From Anthocerotibacter panamensis C109 (GTDB lineage Bacteria; Cyanobacteriota; Cyanobacteriia; Gloeobacterales; Anthocerotibacteraceae), in assembly GCF_018389385.1 (NCBI RefSeq), contig NZ_CP062698.1, positions 3,504,667-3,568,666 on the forward strand: DNA of 64,000 bases. The letters are read 5' to 3'. The notes under the pieces are model-generated. The model was not told the DNA's origin, made no database searches, and worked only from the letters and a program-made list of their open reading frames with translations. Position numbers and translations under genes: made by a program. Shown in pieces: positions 22,411 to 31,041 of the stretch; positions within the stretch are counted from its first letter, which is position 1; every line of letters begins with the position of its first letter.

Positions 22411-24540
22411 TTACTGGGTATTGAGCGCGAAATCATCGACCAGGAAAGAAGTCTGGAGGGAGCTGTCTTCAGTTCCTACCAGGTAGATCTGGATGGTCTG
22501 ACCTCTATAGGCGGTGAGCGAGTAGGACCGCAACTGATAACTGGTGGATTTGTTGAGGTTCGAGAACGTAGCGAGGGTCGCCAGCACGGTCCCCGAACTG
22601 TTGCGGACCTGGACTCTGAGCGTGTCGAAAGCGGTTGTGGTCGTCGTCTCCGCTGTGGTGATGTTGAGGTAGAAGTTGAGTGTCGCTGAGGTGACCGTGG
22701 CAGGGATGGTCACCGTCTGCTGGAGCGTGTCTGTGTGGGTCGTGCCGTAGCCATCTAGATAGGCTTTCCAGGTGCCGGTGCGCGGTGCCGGAGAAGCAGC
22801 ACTGTCAATGACCCCTGCTGTCGCCACCCAAGGAGCAGCGTTTGTGCCGTTCTCAAAGCCTGGATTGCCTAGGAGTTGACCAACGGGCGGTGGTGGGGTG
22901 GTACCGACTAGTGTGTTGAGTAGCGTGCTCACCACAGGAACGCCAATCCCCGTCACTTGGTCATAGCCCACACCAGCCGTGAAGAGGCCGTTGGAGCCGC
23001 TTGTGATGTCGCGGAAGTTCGTGGTGCCTGACAGTGGATAGAGTCGGGCGTTGAGGAAGCCCAAGGCTCCCAAGCTGGCATTGGCCCGTGCTTGGTTGAT
23101 GAGGGCGATGAAGCCCGCCCATGTAGGAGCAGAAGCGCTGGTCCCACCAATCTGCTGGGTTACCCCATTGACCCGGACGAAGTAGCCGGTGTTGGGGTCG
23201 GCGTCGAGCGCCACATCCGGGACTAAGCGAGTCGTGCCCGAGGGTACCCCTGTCCCGGTTTGCCAGCTCGGACGGCTAAAAAAGGAACTCGTTCCGCCGC
23301 CGCTACCGCCAGTGGTACAAGTTCCAGAACAGGACCAGGCTGTTTCGGTGGAGACCGTACCGCTTGTAGTCAAAGTCAGCCTGGTACCCCCGACTGCCGT
23401 CACGCTGGGGTCAGAAGCGAAGTAGCTCACCCCTGAGCCGCTGGAGCAGAGGTTGTTGCTGCCGTTATCCCCAGAGGAAACTAGGATGCTCACCCCCCCG
23501 CCTGCTATGGAGGCTAGGAACTGGCTGTCGGTGTTTTTCTGGGCGGTAGAGAGGTCTTGCTCACAGGCTCCGAGGCTGATCGAGAGTTGGTGCAACTGTG
23601 GCTGTGTGGGCAGGTCATTGATAATGGCCTGGAAGCCCCTGTCCAGGTTTACGAACGAAAGGTCCGCTGTGCCGTAGATGCGGACTTTGGAGCCGGGAGC
23701 TGTGCCACTGGACCATTCCACATCCAGGGATTCTTCGCCCTGGGGACTGGTGGTGGGGACGCCGCTGACGACGGAGACTTTTTCAATGTTGCTCAGGGAT
23801 TGGCTGACGCCATTAGAACTCCAAAAGCTCGTCAGGTCGCTGTCTAGCGGGAAGCGGTCAATCAAGATAGCGGTTTTTTGGCCGGAGCCAGTCACGCCCA
23901 GACCTGTGGCGCTATAAGCTTTGGTCAGTTCGCTGACCAGATAGGGGGCGGCATTGTTGGTCAGAGGCTTGATGCGGCTGGCGGGGAAGGCTTGCTGGTA
24001 AGGTTGTAGGCCATTGACGCCCAGGACAAAGCGCTCCATATCCGAGGGCAGGTTGGGGGCAGTACGCGCGGCAGTGTATTCCTCCCCCTCCACACTGACC
24101 CGGCTGACCTCGATGCCCAAAGCCTGACGAACTAGAGCCACGCTTCCTTGTACTTCCACGCTCAGATGGTTGGGATAAGTCTCGGTCACAGTGAGACCTT
24201 CGGACTGCAACCACTGGATCAACTGTTGCTGGTCGCGCTCCAAGGGATAGTACCGAGCCGCCATCTCCTCAAAAGGAACGGTCTCCCCCCGGCTGATGCG
24301 CTCACGCAGTTCGTTCAGGTTGCGCATCTTGAGAGCGACCTGAAAGGACATGACATCGCCCGAGCGGGCTTCGCCAAGGACGCGGACATAGTTGGGCAAA
24401 GGGGCAATGCTATCGCGCAACTGGGTGCGGGGGGCTGCCTGGGTAGGGCCACAGGTCAAGGCCAATAGGGCCAACACGGGAGCAGATGCAACAAAACGCA
24501 ACAAAACACGAGACGCTTGGGCAGAGATGCGCCTAGACAT
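22411..24540 (-). CDS. secreted S53 family serine-carboxyl peptidase (sedolisin) with C-terminal binding-like module
   Basis: 709 residues from ATG 24,540; a TTG 27 bp upstream is less likely. Signal peptide ending in GPTQAAP. An activation propeptide (residues 40-190, MEFQVAL-like SFQVALKMRNLNELRERISR) and the catalytic domain follow. The Glu/Asp pair is in EESLDVEWSSGTAP, the oxyanion Asp in LVSSGDNGSN and the Ser in GGTSASAPTW. The calcium site is in the GFLNARLYPLSG...FRDITSG stretch. After GTTPPPPVGQ comes a beta-sandwich of about 150 residues (LLGNPGFENG...FLVDDFALNTQ) like carbohydrate-binding or MAM modules. Sedolisins digest protein at acid pH outside the cell. It is a paralogue of the gene at 24,973. 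Confidence 0.92.
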   Translation of the reverse strand: MSRRISAQASRVLLRFVASAPVLALLALTCGPTQAAPRTQLRDSIAPLPNYVRVLGEARSGDVMSFQVALKMRNLNELRERISRGETVPFEEMAARYYPLERDQQQLIQWLQSEGLTVTETYPNHLSVEVQGSVALVRQALGIEVSRVSVEGEEYTAARTAPNLPSDMERFVLGVNGLQPYQQAFPASRIKPLTNNAAPYLVSELTKAYSATGLGVTGSGQKTAILIDRFPLDSDLTSFWSSNGVSQSLSNIEKVSVVSGVPTTSPQGEESLDVEWSSGTAPGSKVRIYGTADLSFVNLDRGFQAIINDLPTQPQLHQLSISLGACEQDLSTAQKNTDSQFLASIAGGGVSILVSSGDNGSNNLCSSGSGVSYFASDPSVTAVGGTRLTLTTSGTVSTETAWSCSGTCTTGGSGGGTSSFFSRPSWQTGTGVPSGTTRLVPDVALDADPNTGYFVRVNGVTQQIGGTSASAPTWAGFIALINQARANASLGALGFLNARLYPLSGTTNFRDITSGSNGLFTAGVGYDQVTGIGVPVVSTLLNTLVGTTPPPPVGQLLGNPGFENGTNAAPWVATAGVIDSAASPAPRTGTWKAYLDGYGTTHTDTLQQTVTIPATVTSATLNFYLNITTAETTTTTAFDTLRVQVRNSSGTVLATLATFSNLNKSTSYQLRSYSLTAYRGQTIQIYLVGTEDSSLQTSFLVDDFALNTQ

Positions 24541-24855
24541 AAGGATGGGACTCCGGGGAGATGACAAGAAAAGGGTAATTGGGGTCGGCTATTCGCACAT
24601 AGACCAGGGTTGATAGTACATCTGCTACTTTGCCTACTCCAGTATCAATAAGTACTTTTTATCGAGATGATTTGTAAACTTTAATTGACTTAATGGTGCC
24701 TGGTATTAGAGCGTCTGTTTTCCTGGGTCTGACACATAATTTACATAGGTTTGTCATTTGAATGGCACGATTTTATAGTAGTCAGAAATTCCTTAATCAA
24801 ACTTGGATAAGTTAGATCCCTCAGAACTTACGGTTGGGTTTGCGAAAGGCTGCTA
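24541..24855. other. upstream region of the first sedolisin
   Basis: About 315 bp without a gene. AT-rich around 24,640-24,790. The promoter of the minus-strand sedolisin must lie here, but I see no clear box pair. Confidence 0.4.
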
Positions 24856-24897
24856 CAGAGACTGCGATACAGGGACTGCGATACAGAGACTGCGATA
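24856..24897. repeat. three 14-bp tandem repeats
   Basis: CAGAGACTGCGATA, CAGGGACTGCGATA, CAGAGACTGCGATA in direct succession, just beyond the terminator of the second sedolisin. No further role seen. Confidence 0.85.
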
Positions 24898-24920
24898 TGG
24901 ATGAGGGCTATGCTCATCCA

Positions 24921-24952
24921 TAAAAAAGGCTCCAGCCTAATAAGCTGGAGCC
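24921..24952 (-). terminator. terminator of the second sedolisin gene
   Basis: Arms GGCTCCAGC (24,928-24,936) and GCTGGAGCC (24,944-24,952) with a 7-nt loop. On the minus strand a run of six T follows. It begins 21 bp after the stop of the S53 gene. Confidence 0.92.
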
Positions 24953-24972
24953 TGTAGGAAAAACTTTGGGTG

Positions 24973-26601
24973 TTAGGGCGAGAGCGTGGTCAGTAAGGTG
25001 CTGAAGACGGGCACGCCAATACCATTGGTCTGGTCATAGCCCGGTCCGGCGGTGAAGGCTCCATTGCTCCCCGAGGTGATGTCACGGAAATTGGGGGCAC
25101 CGAAGGGCGCAGTCGTTCCGATCAACGGGTAGACGCGGGGGTTGAGCAAGCCCAGAGGCGATAGACCTTTACCGATCCGCGACTGGTTGATGAGGGCGGA
25201 CAGCGCGTTCCAAAGTGGAGCAGAGACACTGGTACCACCAAACTGGAACGTGGACCCGTTAAAAATCACGTACACCCCGGTATTCGGGTCGGCGACAAGG
25301 GATACATCCGGGACCAAGCGCGTTCTACCACTGGGAACCCCTACCCCTACTTGCCAACTCGGGCGGGCAAAGAAGGAACTGGTCCCCCCGCCGGTAGCCG
25401 AGTTGTTGTTGTTAAACCAAACCACTTCACTGGTGACCGCGCCCGTAGTTTGGTCCAACGTCAGGGCAGTACCGCCGACAGAGGTCACGCTGGGGTCAGA
25501 AGCGGGATAGCTGACCCTCCGGTTGCCCCGGATGCAGTTGTTGCGTGAGCCACTGTCCCCTGAGGAGACATACACACTGACGCCAGCCGCTGCCATCGAC
25601 GCGAAGAACTGCGATTCGGTGGTCAATTCGGCGTTGGAGACCAGTTGCTCACAGGCTCCGAGGCTGATCGATACCTGATGCAAGTCCGGCTGGGTGGGCA
25701 GATCGGCGACGAGTTGGCTGTAAGCCCGGTCCAGGTCAACAAAAGAGAGGGAGCCGGAAGCATAGATACGGACTTTGGCTGCCGGAGCAAGACCGCTCGT
25801 CATCTCAACGTCCAGAGTCTCCTCTCCAGACCGTGTACCAGAACTGGCACTACCGCCGACTGCTACTTTCTCGATATTGCTGAGGCTCTGGGGGATGCCC
25901 TGGTTGGCCCAGAAGGTGGTCAAGTCGCTATCGAGGGGGAAAACGTCGATGACAATGCCCATTTTTTGTCCAGAGCCGTTGAGCGTCCCGGTCACGTTAT
26001 AGGCCGTCTTGAGGTCGTTGATCGAGAAGGGTGGTCTGAAGGGATTGGTCGGACTAAAAGGCTGGGCTTTGCCAAACTTTTCGGCGTGCTGGTAAGGTTG
26101 CAGGCCATTGACGCCTAGGACAAAAGCGCTCAAGGACTCCGGCAGGCTGGGGATGGCGCTCGTCGCCACGTAGGACTTGCCCTCCACTACCACTTGGGAG
26201 AATTTAACCCCGAGGGCCTTCTCTACCTGAGCGGCGGTACCACGCACGACGACATTTAAGCGATGCGGGTAGCTCTGGACAGTCAAACCCTCACCCTTGA
26301 GCCAGTTCAACAGACTCTGGTGGTCGGCAGCAAGCGGGTAGTAGCGGGCTTCCATCTCCTTGAAGGAGAGGGTCTCGCCTTGGGCGATCCGGGCTTGCAA
26401 TTCATCAAAATTCCGCATCTTGAGCGCTACCTGGAATTCCATGGGTGCACTGGCACGGGCTGCACCCTGTACCTGGACGTCCGAAGTAAACGGTTGGATG
26501 CTGTCTGGGAGCACTGCGCGTCCAGTGGGAGCAGCCTGGACACTTATAAGCGGAACACTAAGCGCACAACTGAAAGCTAAAAGCCATTTTTTGAAAGACA
26601 T
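24973..26601 (-). CDS. secreted S53 family serine-carboxyl peptidase (sedolisin)
   Basis: 542 residues. Signal peptide FKKWLLAFSCALSVPLISVQA. Propeptide with MEFQVALKMRNFDELQARIA and GLTVQSYPHRLNVVVRG. Catalytic Glu/Asp in EETLDVEMTSGLAPAAK, Asp in VSSGDSGSRNN, Ser in GGTSVSAPLW, calcium-binding end in NFRDITSGSNGAF. It lacks the extra C-terminal module of its neighbour at 22,411. The two share whole stretches (such as FDELQARI versus LNELRERI and the LQPYQ motif), so they arose by duplication, but each has its own terminator. Confidence 0.94.
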   Translation of the reverse strand: MSFKKWLLAFSCALSVPLISVQAAPTGRAVLPDSIQPFTSDVQVQGAARASAPMEFQVALKMRNFDELQARIAQGETLSFKEMEARYYPLAADHQSLLNWLKGEGLTVQSYPHRLNVVVRGTAAQVEKALGVKFSQVVVEGKSYVATSAIPSLPESLSAFVLGVNGLQPYQHAEKFGKAQPFSPTNPFRPPFSINDLKTAYNVTGTLNGSGQKMGIVIDVFPLDSDLTTFWANQGIPQSLSNIEKVAVGGSASSGTRSGEETLDVEMTSGLAPAAKVRIYASGSLSFVDLDRAYSQLVADLPTQPDLHQVSISLGACEQLVSNAELTTESQFFASMAAAGVSVYVSSGDSGSRNNCIRGNRRVSYPASDPSVTSVGGTALTLDQTTGAVTSEVVWFNNNNSATGGGTSSFFARPSWQVGVGVPSGRTRLVPDVSLVADPNTGVYVIFNGSTFQFGGTSVSAPLWNALSALINQSRIGKGLSPLGLLNPRVYPLIGTTAPFGAPNFRDITSGSNGAFTAGPGYDQTNGIGVPVFSTLLTTLSP

Positions 26602-26927
26602 CTGGGGATGTACCTAATAAAACTAGCGTAGTCTACCACGACTAAAGTGAAAAACTAGGTTGTTTTCGCTAGGTACTATCTACTACCCATAAAGTGACAA
26701 TCGGTCCAAGCAAGGCATGCAACGGTGCATTAATATTTCTAACTAATATTTGAGTGGTATATGGATTTAGGCCGTTATATCCAGCAAGTCTAACGTTTTA
26801 TGGCGCGGACAACAGAAATATTAACGCGTAAAACTAACTAACAATATCCCTGCGTCCTAAAAGCCTAGTCCTTCTAGGTTCCCCCCGAGACCGATATCAT
26901 AGAAGGAATCCACTGTGCGGTCTTGCG
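26602..26927. other. divergent intergenic region
   Basis: About 325 bp between the second sedolisin and the MBL-fold gene. AT-rich in the middle; a small hairpin CCTAG-TCCTT-CTAGG at about 26,866-26,880. Nothing else recognised; promoters for both sides are expected here. Confidence 0.4.
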
Positions 26928-27701
26928 ATGCACCTGACCCGGATCGACCTCAATAGCTGGCTATTGCGCCTTGCCGCTCGGACCGTCCTTATCGACCCTT
27001 GGCTGGTGGACCCATTGACCTTTTATGGAATGCCCTTTTTGTTTGAGGCCGAGCACCGCATGCCCTTGGCTTTTACACCCCAGAGTCTACCGCCTTTGGA
27101 CCTGATTTTGGTCACGCAGGGGTTGGACGACCACTGCCACGAGCCCACCCTAGCGCAACTGGACCGCAGGGTTCCTTTTGTCGGGTCGCGCGCTGCCTGC
27201 CGGGTTGCTCGGAGGTTGGGTTTTCGGTCTATCCATCCGCTCACAGGCTGGGAGGAATTTCGCCTCGGGGAGATGAGTATCCAGGCTGTTCCTGGAGCTA
27301 TGATCCAGAACCAGACCGAAAATGGCTACCGCCTCAGCGATGGTCAGACCACTCTTTATTACGAACCCCACGAGGCTACACCACAGACGCAACAACGCCT
27401 CGCTCAGATGGGGGAAGTCGATGTCCTGCTCATCCCTGTAGTAGGTCAAATCTTTCCGCTATTAGGTGAAGTCATCATGGGACCAGACCGCGCCCTTGAG
27501 ATGGTCAAAACCCTCCGCCCGCGCACCGTGGTCCCGACTTCGGTAGGCGCTATTAAGGCGCATGGAATCCTCCCCCATTGGATTCGCACGGTGGGGAGTC
27601 TGGAAGCATTCGCCCGCAAGCTCGCCATTCTTGCCCCGGAGGTCTGCTTTCGGCAACCGGCTCCCGGTGAAACCTTAGCCTTCACCCCCGAGACCGTGTG
27701 A
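26928..27701 (+). CDS. MBL-fold metallo-hydrolase
   Basis: 257 residues. LNSWLLRLAARTVLIDPWLVD is the first beta-sandwich strand pair. LVTQGLDDHCHEPTL corresponds to the HxHxDH metal motif, in an unusual form where the first His is replaced (T-Q-G-L-D-D-H-C-H). VPGAMIQ and YYEPHEATP are later metal-ligand positions. The class resembles UlaG/YcjY-like lactonases of cyanobacteria and plants; no substrate can be named. First of three tightly linked plus-strand genes: its stop overlaps the start of the DUF2358 gene. Confidence 0.85.
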   Translation: MHLTRIDLNSWLLRLAARTVLIDPWLVDPLTFYGMPFLFEAEHRMPLAFTPQSLPPLDLILVTQGLDDHCHEPTLAQLDRRVPFVGSRAACRVARRLGFRSIHPLTGWEEFRLGEMSIQAVPGAMIQNQTENGYRLSDGQTTLYYEPHEATPQTQQRLAQMGEVDVLLIPVVGQIFPLLGEVIMGPDRALEMVKTLRPRTVVPTSVGAIKAHGILPHWIRTVGSLEAFARKLAILAPEVCFRQPAPGETLAFTPETV

Positions 27702-28096
27702 TGGATATCCTCGAAATCATCCGCAGTGACTACCAGCGCTTCCCGCAGGACCAGACCTACGCCATCTATGCCCCAGACGTTTACTTTGAAGACCCGCTCA
27801 ACTGTTTCCGGGGGCGGGAGCAATTCCAGCGCATGGTCGGCTTGCTCGGGTTCTGGTTCAAAAACCTGCGCCTTGATCTGCACGCCATTCAGCGCGCGGG
27901 CGACTGCATCGAGACGCGTTGGACCATGAGTTGGCTCGCCCCCTTGCCCTGGCAGCCCCCGATCGCCGTCAGTGGCAAGAGTGAATTGCTCCTCAACCCC
28001 GACGGGCTCATCGTCTCCCACATTGATTACTGGGACATCTCCCGCTTGGATCTTCTAAAACAGCACATCCCCGGTGCCAAAGCAGGTACACCGTGA
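27701..28096 (+). CDS. DUF2358 protein
   Basis: 131 residues from ATG 27,701, which overlaps the upstream stop as TGATG. Family features: ILEIIRSDYQRFPQDQTYAIY, VYFEDPLNCFRG, FWFKNLRLDLH and a C-terminal DGLIVSHIDYWDISR. The fold is expected to be SnoaL/NTF2-like. Members are found in cyanobacteria and plastids; function is unknown. Coupled to both neighbours (4-bp overlap with the GNAT gene). Confidence 0.85.
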   Translation: MDILEIIRSDYQRFPQDQTYAIYAPDVYFEDPLNCFRGREQFQRMVGLLGFWFKNLRLDLHAIQRAGDCIETRWTMSWLAPLPWQPPIAVSGKSELLLNPDGLIVSHIDYWDISRLDLLKQHIPGAKAGTP

Positions 28097-28569
28097 AATC
28101 TTGGATTCGTTCGGCTCAGGGTACGGATTTAGCAATACTGGTGGAATTCAACCGGGCACTGGCCCTAGAGACCGAAAATTTGGCATTGGACCGCCAACGG
28201 CTCACCCATGGCGTTCAAGCAGTTCTGGACGACCCCGTACACGGCTTCTACACCGTAGTCCAACTTGAAGAAGCGGTCGTTGCCTGTGCCCAGATCACTT
28301 TTGAGTGGAGCGACTGGCGCAACGCTCAGTTTTGGTGGCTCCAAAGCGTATATGTCCACCCCAACTACCGCCGTCAGGGTCTTTTCCGCGCTCTTTATCA
28401 TCATCTGCGGGATGAAGCGCACCGGGCGGGAGCTTGCGGTCTGCGCCTCTATGTCGAGCACAACAACCATCTTGCTCAGAACACCTACCGGAGTCTAGGC
28501 ATGAGTCCTTCTCACTACGCGCTGTTTGAGGAAGGTTTTTCTAGCACAGCCCCTGATACTATTTTCTAG
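28093..28569 (+). CDS. GNAT family N-acetyltransferase
   Basis: 158 residues from GTG 28,093. Acetyl-CoA binding motif A is visible as SVYVHPNYRRQGLFRALYHHL (Q/R-x-x-G-x-G/A variant), motif B as LRLYVEHNNHLAQNTYRSLGM. The substrate may be a small amine or protein N-terminus; nothing selects among them. Third gene of the MBL-DUF2358-GNAT operon. Confidence 0.9.
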   Translation: MKSWIRSAQGTDLAILVEFNRALALETENLALDRQRLTHGVQAVLDDPVHGFYTVVQLEEAVVACAQITFEWSDWRNAQFWWLQSVYVHPNYRRQGLFRALYHHLRDEAHRAGACGLRLYVEHNNHLAQNTYRSLGMSPSHYALFEEGFSSTAPDTIF

Positions 28570-28609
28570 AAAAGATTCACCATCATTTAGTCCCTTGAGC
28601 TACTACATA

Positions 28610-28674
28610 TAGGGTCCGCCTAGGGTCCGCCTAGGGTCCGCCTAGGGTCCGCCTAGGGTCCGCCTAGGGTCCGC
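28610..28674. repeat. six 11-bp tandem repeats upstream of ctpA
   Basis: TAGGGTCCGCC is repeated almost six times without change, ending 40 bp before the ctpA start. The copies fill the place where a promoter or 5' leader would be. One unit per helical turn would place protein sites on one face of the helix. Confidence 0.92.
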
Positions 28675-28714
28675 TGTGTTAAAGTGACGATAATAATTTA
28701 CCTACGCCCGGTCC

Positions 28715-29974
28715 ATGAACATACGTCGTCTATTGGTTGGTTCTCTGGCGCTCACCCTCGTTGTTTTTACAGTGATTGTAGGCAAACCGCTGGCTCCGAG
28801 TTGGGCAACTTTTGAGGATTCACCCAAACACGTCGTCGATGAAGTCTGGCAGGTCATCAACCACGACTATGTGGACACGGGCTACAACAAACACGATTGG
28901 CTGGAGACGCGCCGCGAATTTTTGGCCCGCAGCTACGCTACCCCGGAAGAAGCCTATGGGGCTGTCCGCGAAATGCTCAAGGAACTCAACGACCCCTACA
29001 CCCGCTTCCTGGCTCCCAAAGAGTATGCTGCCCTCCAGGTAGAGACTGCCGGGGAACTGTCTGGGGTTGGCCTCACGGTGGACATTGACAAGAAAACTAA
29101 AGAACTCATGGTCCTCTCTCCCGTAGCAGATACCCCCGCCTACCGAGCCAAACTCCAACCCCAGGACATCATACAAGCTATCGACGGGGTCCCCACCAAA
29201 GGTGTAGGAGTCGAGGAATCCATCTCCCGCATCCGGGGCAAGGTGGGGACTAAAGTCGTACTCACCGTTCGGCGCAACGAAAATACCTTTGAGATACCCC
29301 TCATCCGTGAGGTCATCCCCATTCGCACGGTCCGTAGCTCCATCAAAAAGACCCAAGGCAAAACCATCGGTTACGTAGCCTTGAGCCAATTCACTAGTAA
29401 CTCAGCCCAGGAGATGCGCGAGGCTATCCAAGGTCTGATCGACAAGAAAGTCGATGGCTTTGTGCTTGACCTGCGCTATAACCCCGGCGGTGTGCTCGGA
29501 GCCAGTACCGATATCGCCAGTATCTTCCTCGATAAAGAAGTTGTTGTTTCCACCGCCAATCGTGACGGGATCGTGGACGAGATCAGAGCCACCGGCACCC
29601 GCCTGACGACCAAGCCCGTGGTAATCCTGGTCAACAAGGGCTCCGCCAGCGCGAGCGAAATTCTCTCAGGAGCGCTCCAGGACAACAATCGGGCTGTGTT
29701 GGTCGGTACTACCACCTTCGGTAAAGGTCTCGTCCAGGCTGTCCGCCAACTCTCAGACCAATCGGGCTTGACGGTGACCATTGCCCACTACAAGACCCCC
29801 GCAGGCAAGGACATCCACAAAAAAGGCATCAAACCCGACTACTTCGTGGATATCCCCAAAAAAGTCCTCCAGACGCTGACACCCGCCGACTTGGCTACGA
29901 CCAAAGACCCCCAGTATGTGAAGGCAGCTTCCGTGCTCATCCAGCGTATCGCCCAAGCCAAGTCCGTCTCATAA
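28715..29974 (+). CDS. ctpA: carboxyl-terminal processing protease (S41)
   Basis: 419 residues. A single N-terminal signal or membrane segment (LLVGSLALTLVVFTVIVG), a PDZ domain (residues 100-190, GVGLTVDIDKKTKELMVLSP...PADI-like PQDIIQAIDGVPTKGVGVEE), and the S41 core. Catalytic Ser is in NKGSASASEILSGAL and Lys in FGKGLVQ, with LDLRYNPGGVL as the oxyanion region. CtpA-type proteases mature the D1 protein of photosystem II in the lumen or periplasm. Cyanobacteria have several paralogues, so CtpA, B or C cannot be told apart safely. Monocistronic. Confidence 0.92.
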   Translation: MNIRRLLVGSLALTLVVFTVIVGKPLAPSWATFEDSPKHVVDEVWQVINHDYVDTGYNKHDWLETRREFLARSYATPEEAYGAVREMLKELNDPYTRFLAPKEYAALQVETAGELSGVGLTVDIDKKTKELMVLSPVADTPAYRAKLQPQDIIQAIDGVPTKGVGVEESISRIRGKVGTKVVLTVRRNENTFEIPLIREVIPIRTVRSSIKKTQGKTIGYVALSQFTSNSAQEMREAIQGLIDKKVDGFVLDLRYNPGGVLGASTDIASIFLDKEVVVSTANRDGIVDEIRATGTRLTTKPVVILVNKGSASASEILSGALQDNNRAVLVGTTTFGKGLVQAVRQLSDQSGLTVTIAHYKTPAGKDIHKKGIKPDYFVDIPKKVLQTLTPADLATTKDPQYVKAASVLIQRIAQAKSVS

Positions 29975-29986
29975 CCGACCCAGCCG

Positions 29987-30223
29987 CTAATTTCCTGCAC
30001 CCGGTCCTGAAGGGATTAGCTGCCATTGCCCTGTCTTGAGCAAAGACCGATAAGTCGCCCAGCCCTGGCTCATCCGTTCATCCTCGTTCTCCACCATGAG
30101 GTCGGGGAAGTCAAAGTAGGGCTGCCAGGGATGTTGGGGGTTGATTCGCAGATGTAGTGTCATCTCACCTGTGGGCAGGAGTTGCCAGGACATCTGGTGG
30201 GACACAAGCTTCTCCAGGACCAT
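29987..30223 (-). CDS. small conserved-looking hypothetical protein
   Basis: 78 residues with a plain globular composition: MSWQLLPTGEMTLHLRI, HPWQPYFDFPDLMVENEDER and MSQGWATYRSLL. No membrane segment or known motif. It is convergent with ctpA, 12 bp after its stop. The amino acid make-up and start region look real. I do not recognise the family. Confidence 0.5.
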   Translation of the reverse strand: MVLEKLVSHQMSWQLLPTGEMTLHLRINPQHPWQPYFDFPDLMVENEDERMSQGWATYRSLLKTGQWQLIPSGPGAGN

Positions 30224-30544
30224 TTTCGCTCTACACCATAGCCGCTGCCTCCGGGCACAGCACAGGTGTTAATAGTTCTACACATGATCCCATCAGAATG
30301 CTCACCAACTAAATATCCAGAAAGCTGTGCAGACAGAAGGAACACTCTTGGAGATCCGCTCCCGTAGCGATCTGAAAACCCACTGAGGTAAAAGGCGGGC
30401 TTACGGTATATCCCATCAGCTAGAGGACAGGCAGCCAAAACCCCACCGCAAACTTCATCTAATCTTTATCAGACTTTTAGAGACTGCCTCTATCTTGAGG
30501 GGGCACCCGAAAACAGCCTCCTTATCGGAAGGAATGGTGTGTTT
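30224..30544. other. intergenic region
   Basis: About 320 bp without a gene I trust; an overlapping minus-strand frame (30,160-30,438) has cysteine-rich, unnatural composition. It should contain the promoter of the gene at 30,545. Confidence 0.4.
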
Positions 30545-30970
30545 ATGCAGCCCAATTCGAACGATCCCGCCCAAAAACCTGACCACCAGGATCCTCAAAC
30601 ACCTGCCACCCGTCAGATCATGTATCGTGGGTCACCCATTCCCATACCCCAGACTTCTTCCCACCCAAAACCTGTTACCCAGCAAGCCACTCCCGTCCCC
30701 AATAGACTGCCTGCTCGAGCCATATACTACCGAGGAACTTTAGTCTCGCCGGCGGTACCCGTCCCCCCGGTAGTGTCTGTGGTACAACCCAAGCTCCAGG
30801 TAGAAGTATTGGACACAGCATATTCACGCCATGCTTTTGCGCCCATGATTGGCAAGTCCTATGAAGTCCGCAAAGCGTTGGAGTTGCCTACCTCCGGCAA
30901 GCGCTACTGTGTAGAACCCTCCCCCAAGAACTTCGTCTGGCTGCCTGCTATCTTGGTCCGGGTTTTCTGA
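30545..30970 (+). CDS. hypothetical protein with YRG motifs
   Basis: 141 residues from ATG 30,545 (GGAAGGAA lies 10-15 bp upstream). The N-terminal 95 residues are rich in Pro, Gln and Thr and so probably disordered, with MYRGSPIPIP and IYYRGTLVSP resembling the short YRG motif of DUF4278 proteins. The C-terminal 50 residues (GKSYEVRKALELPTSGKRYC) look folded. The motif is cyanobacterial; no function known. It lies 70 bp before rpoB on the same strand. Confidence 0.55.
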   Translation: MQPNSNDPAQKPDHQDPQTPATRQIMYRGSPIPIPQTSSHPKPVTQQATPVPNRLPARAIYYRGTLVSPAVPVPPVVSVVQPKLQVEVLDTAYSRHAFAPMIGKSYEVRKALELPTSGKRYCVEPSPKNFVWLPAILVRVF

Positions 30971-31041
30971 TGTTGGTAACCGGAAGAAAAACCTAACCAG
31001 CCGCCGCCTTAAAATTCCGAGCGAACATTTTAACGTTGACG

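Noticed and set aside
24856-24897. CRISPR array from the 14-bp repeats
   Set aside because: Units follow each other without spacers and are too short.
28610-28674. HIP1-type cyanobacterial repeat
   Set aside because: The unit TAGGGTCCGCC does not contain the GCGATCGC octamer; it is a simple tandem array.
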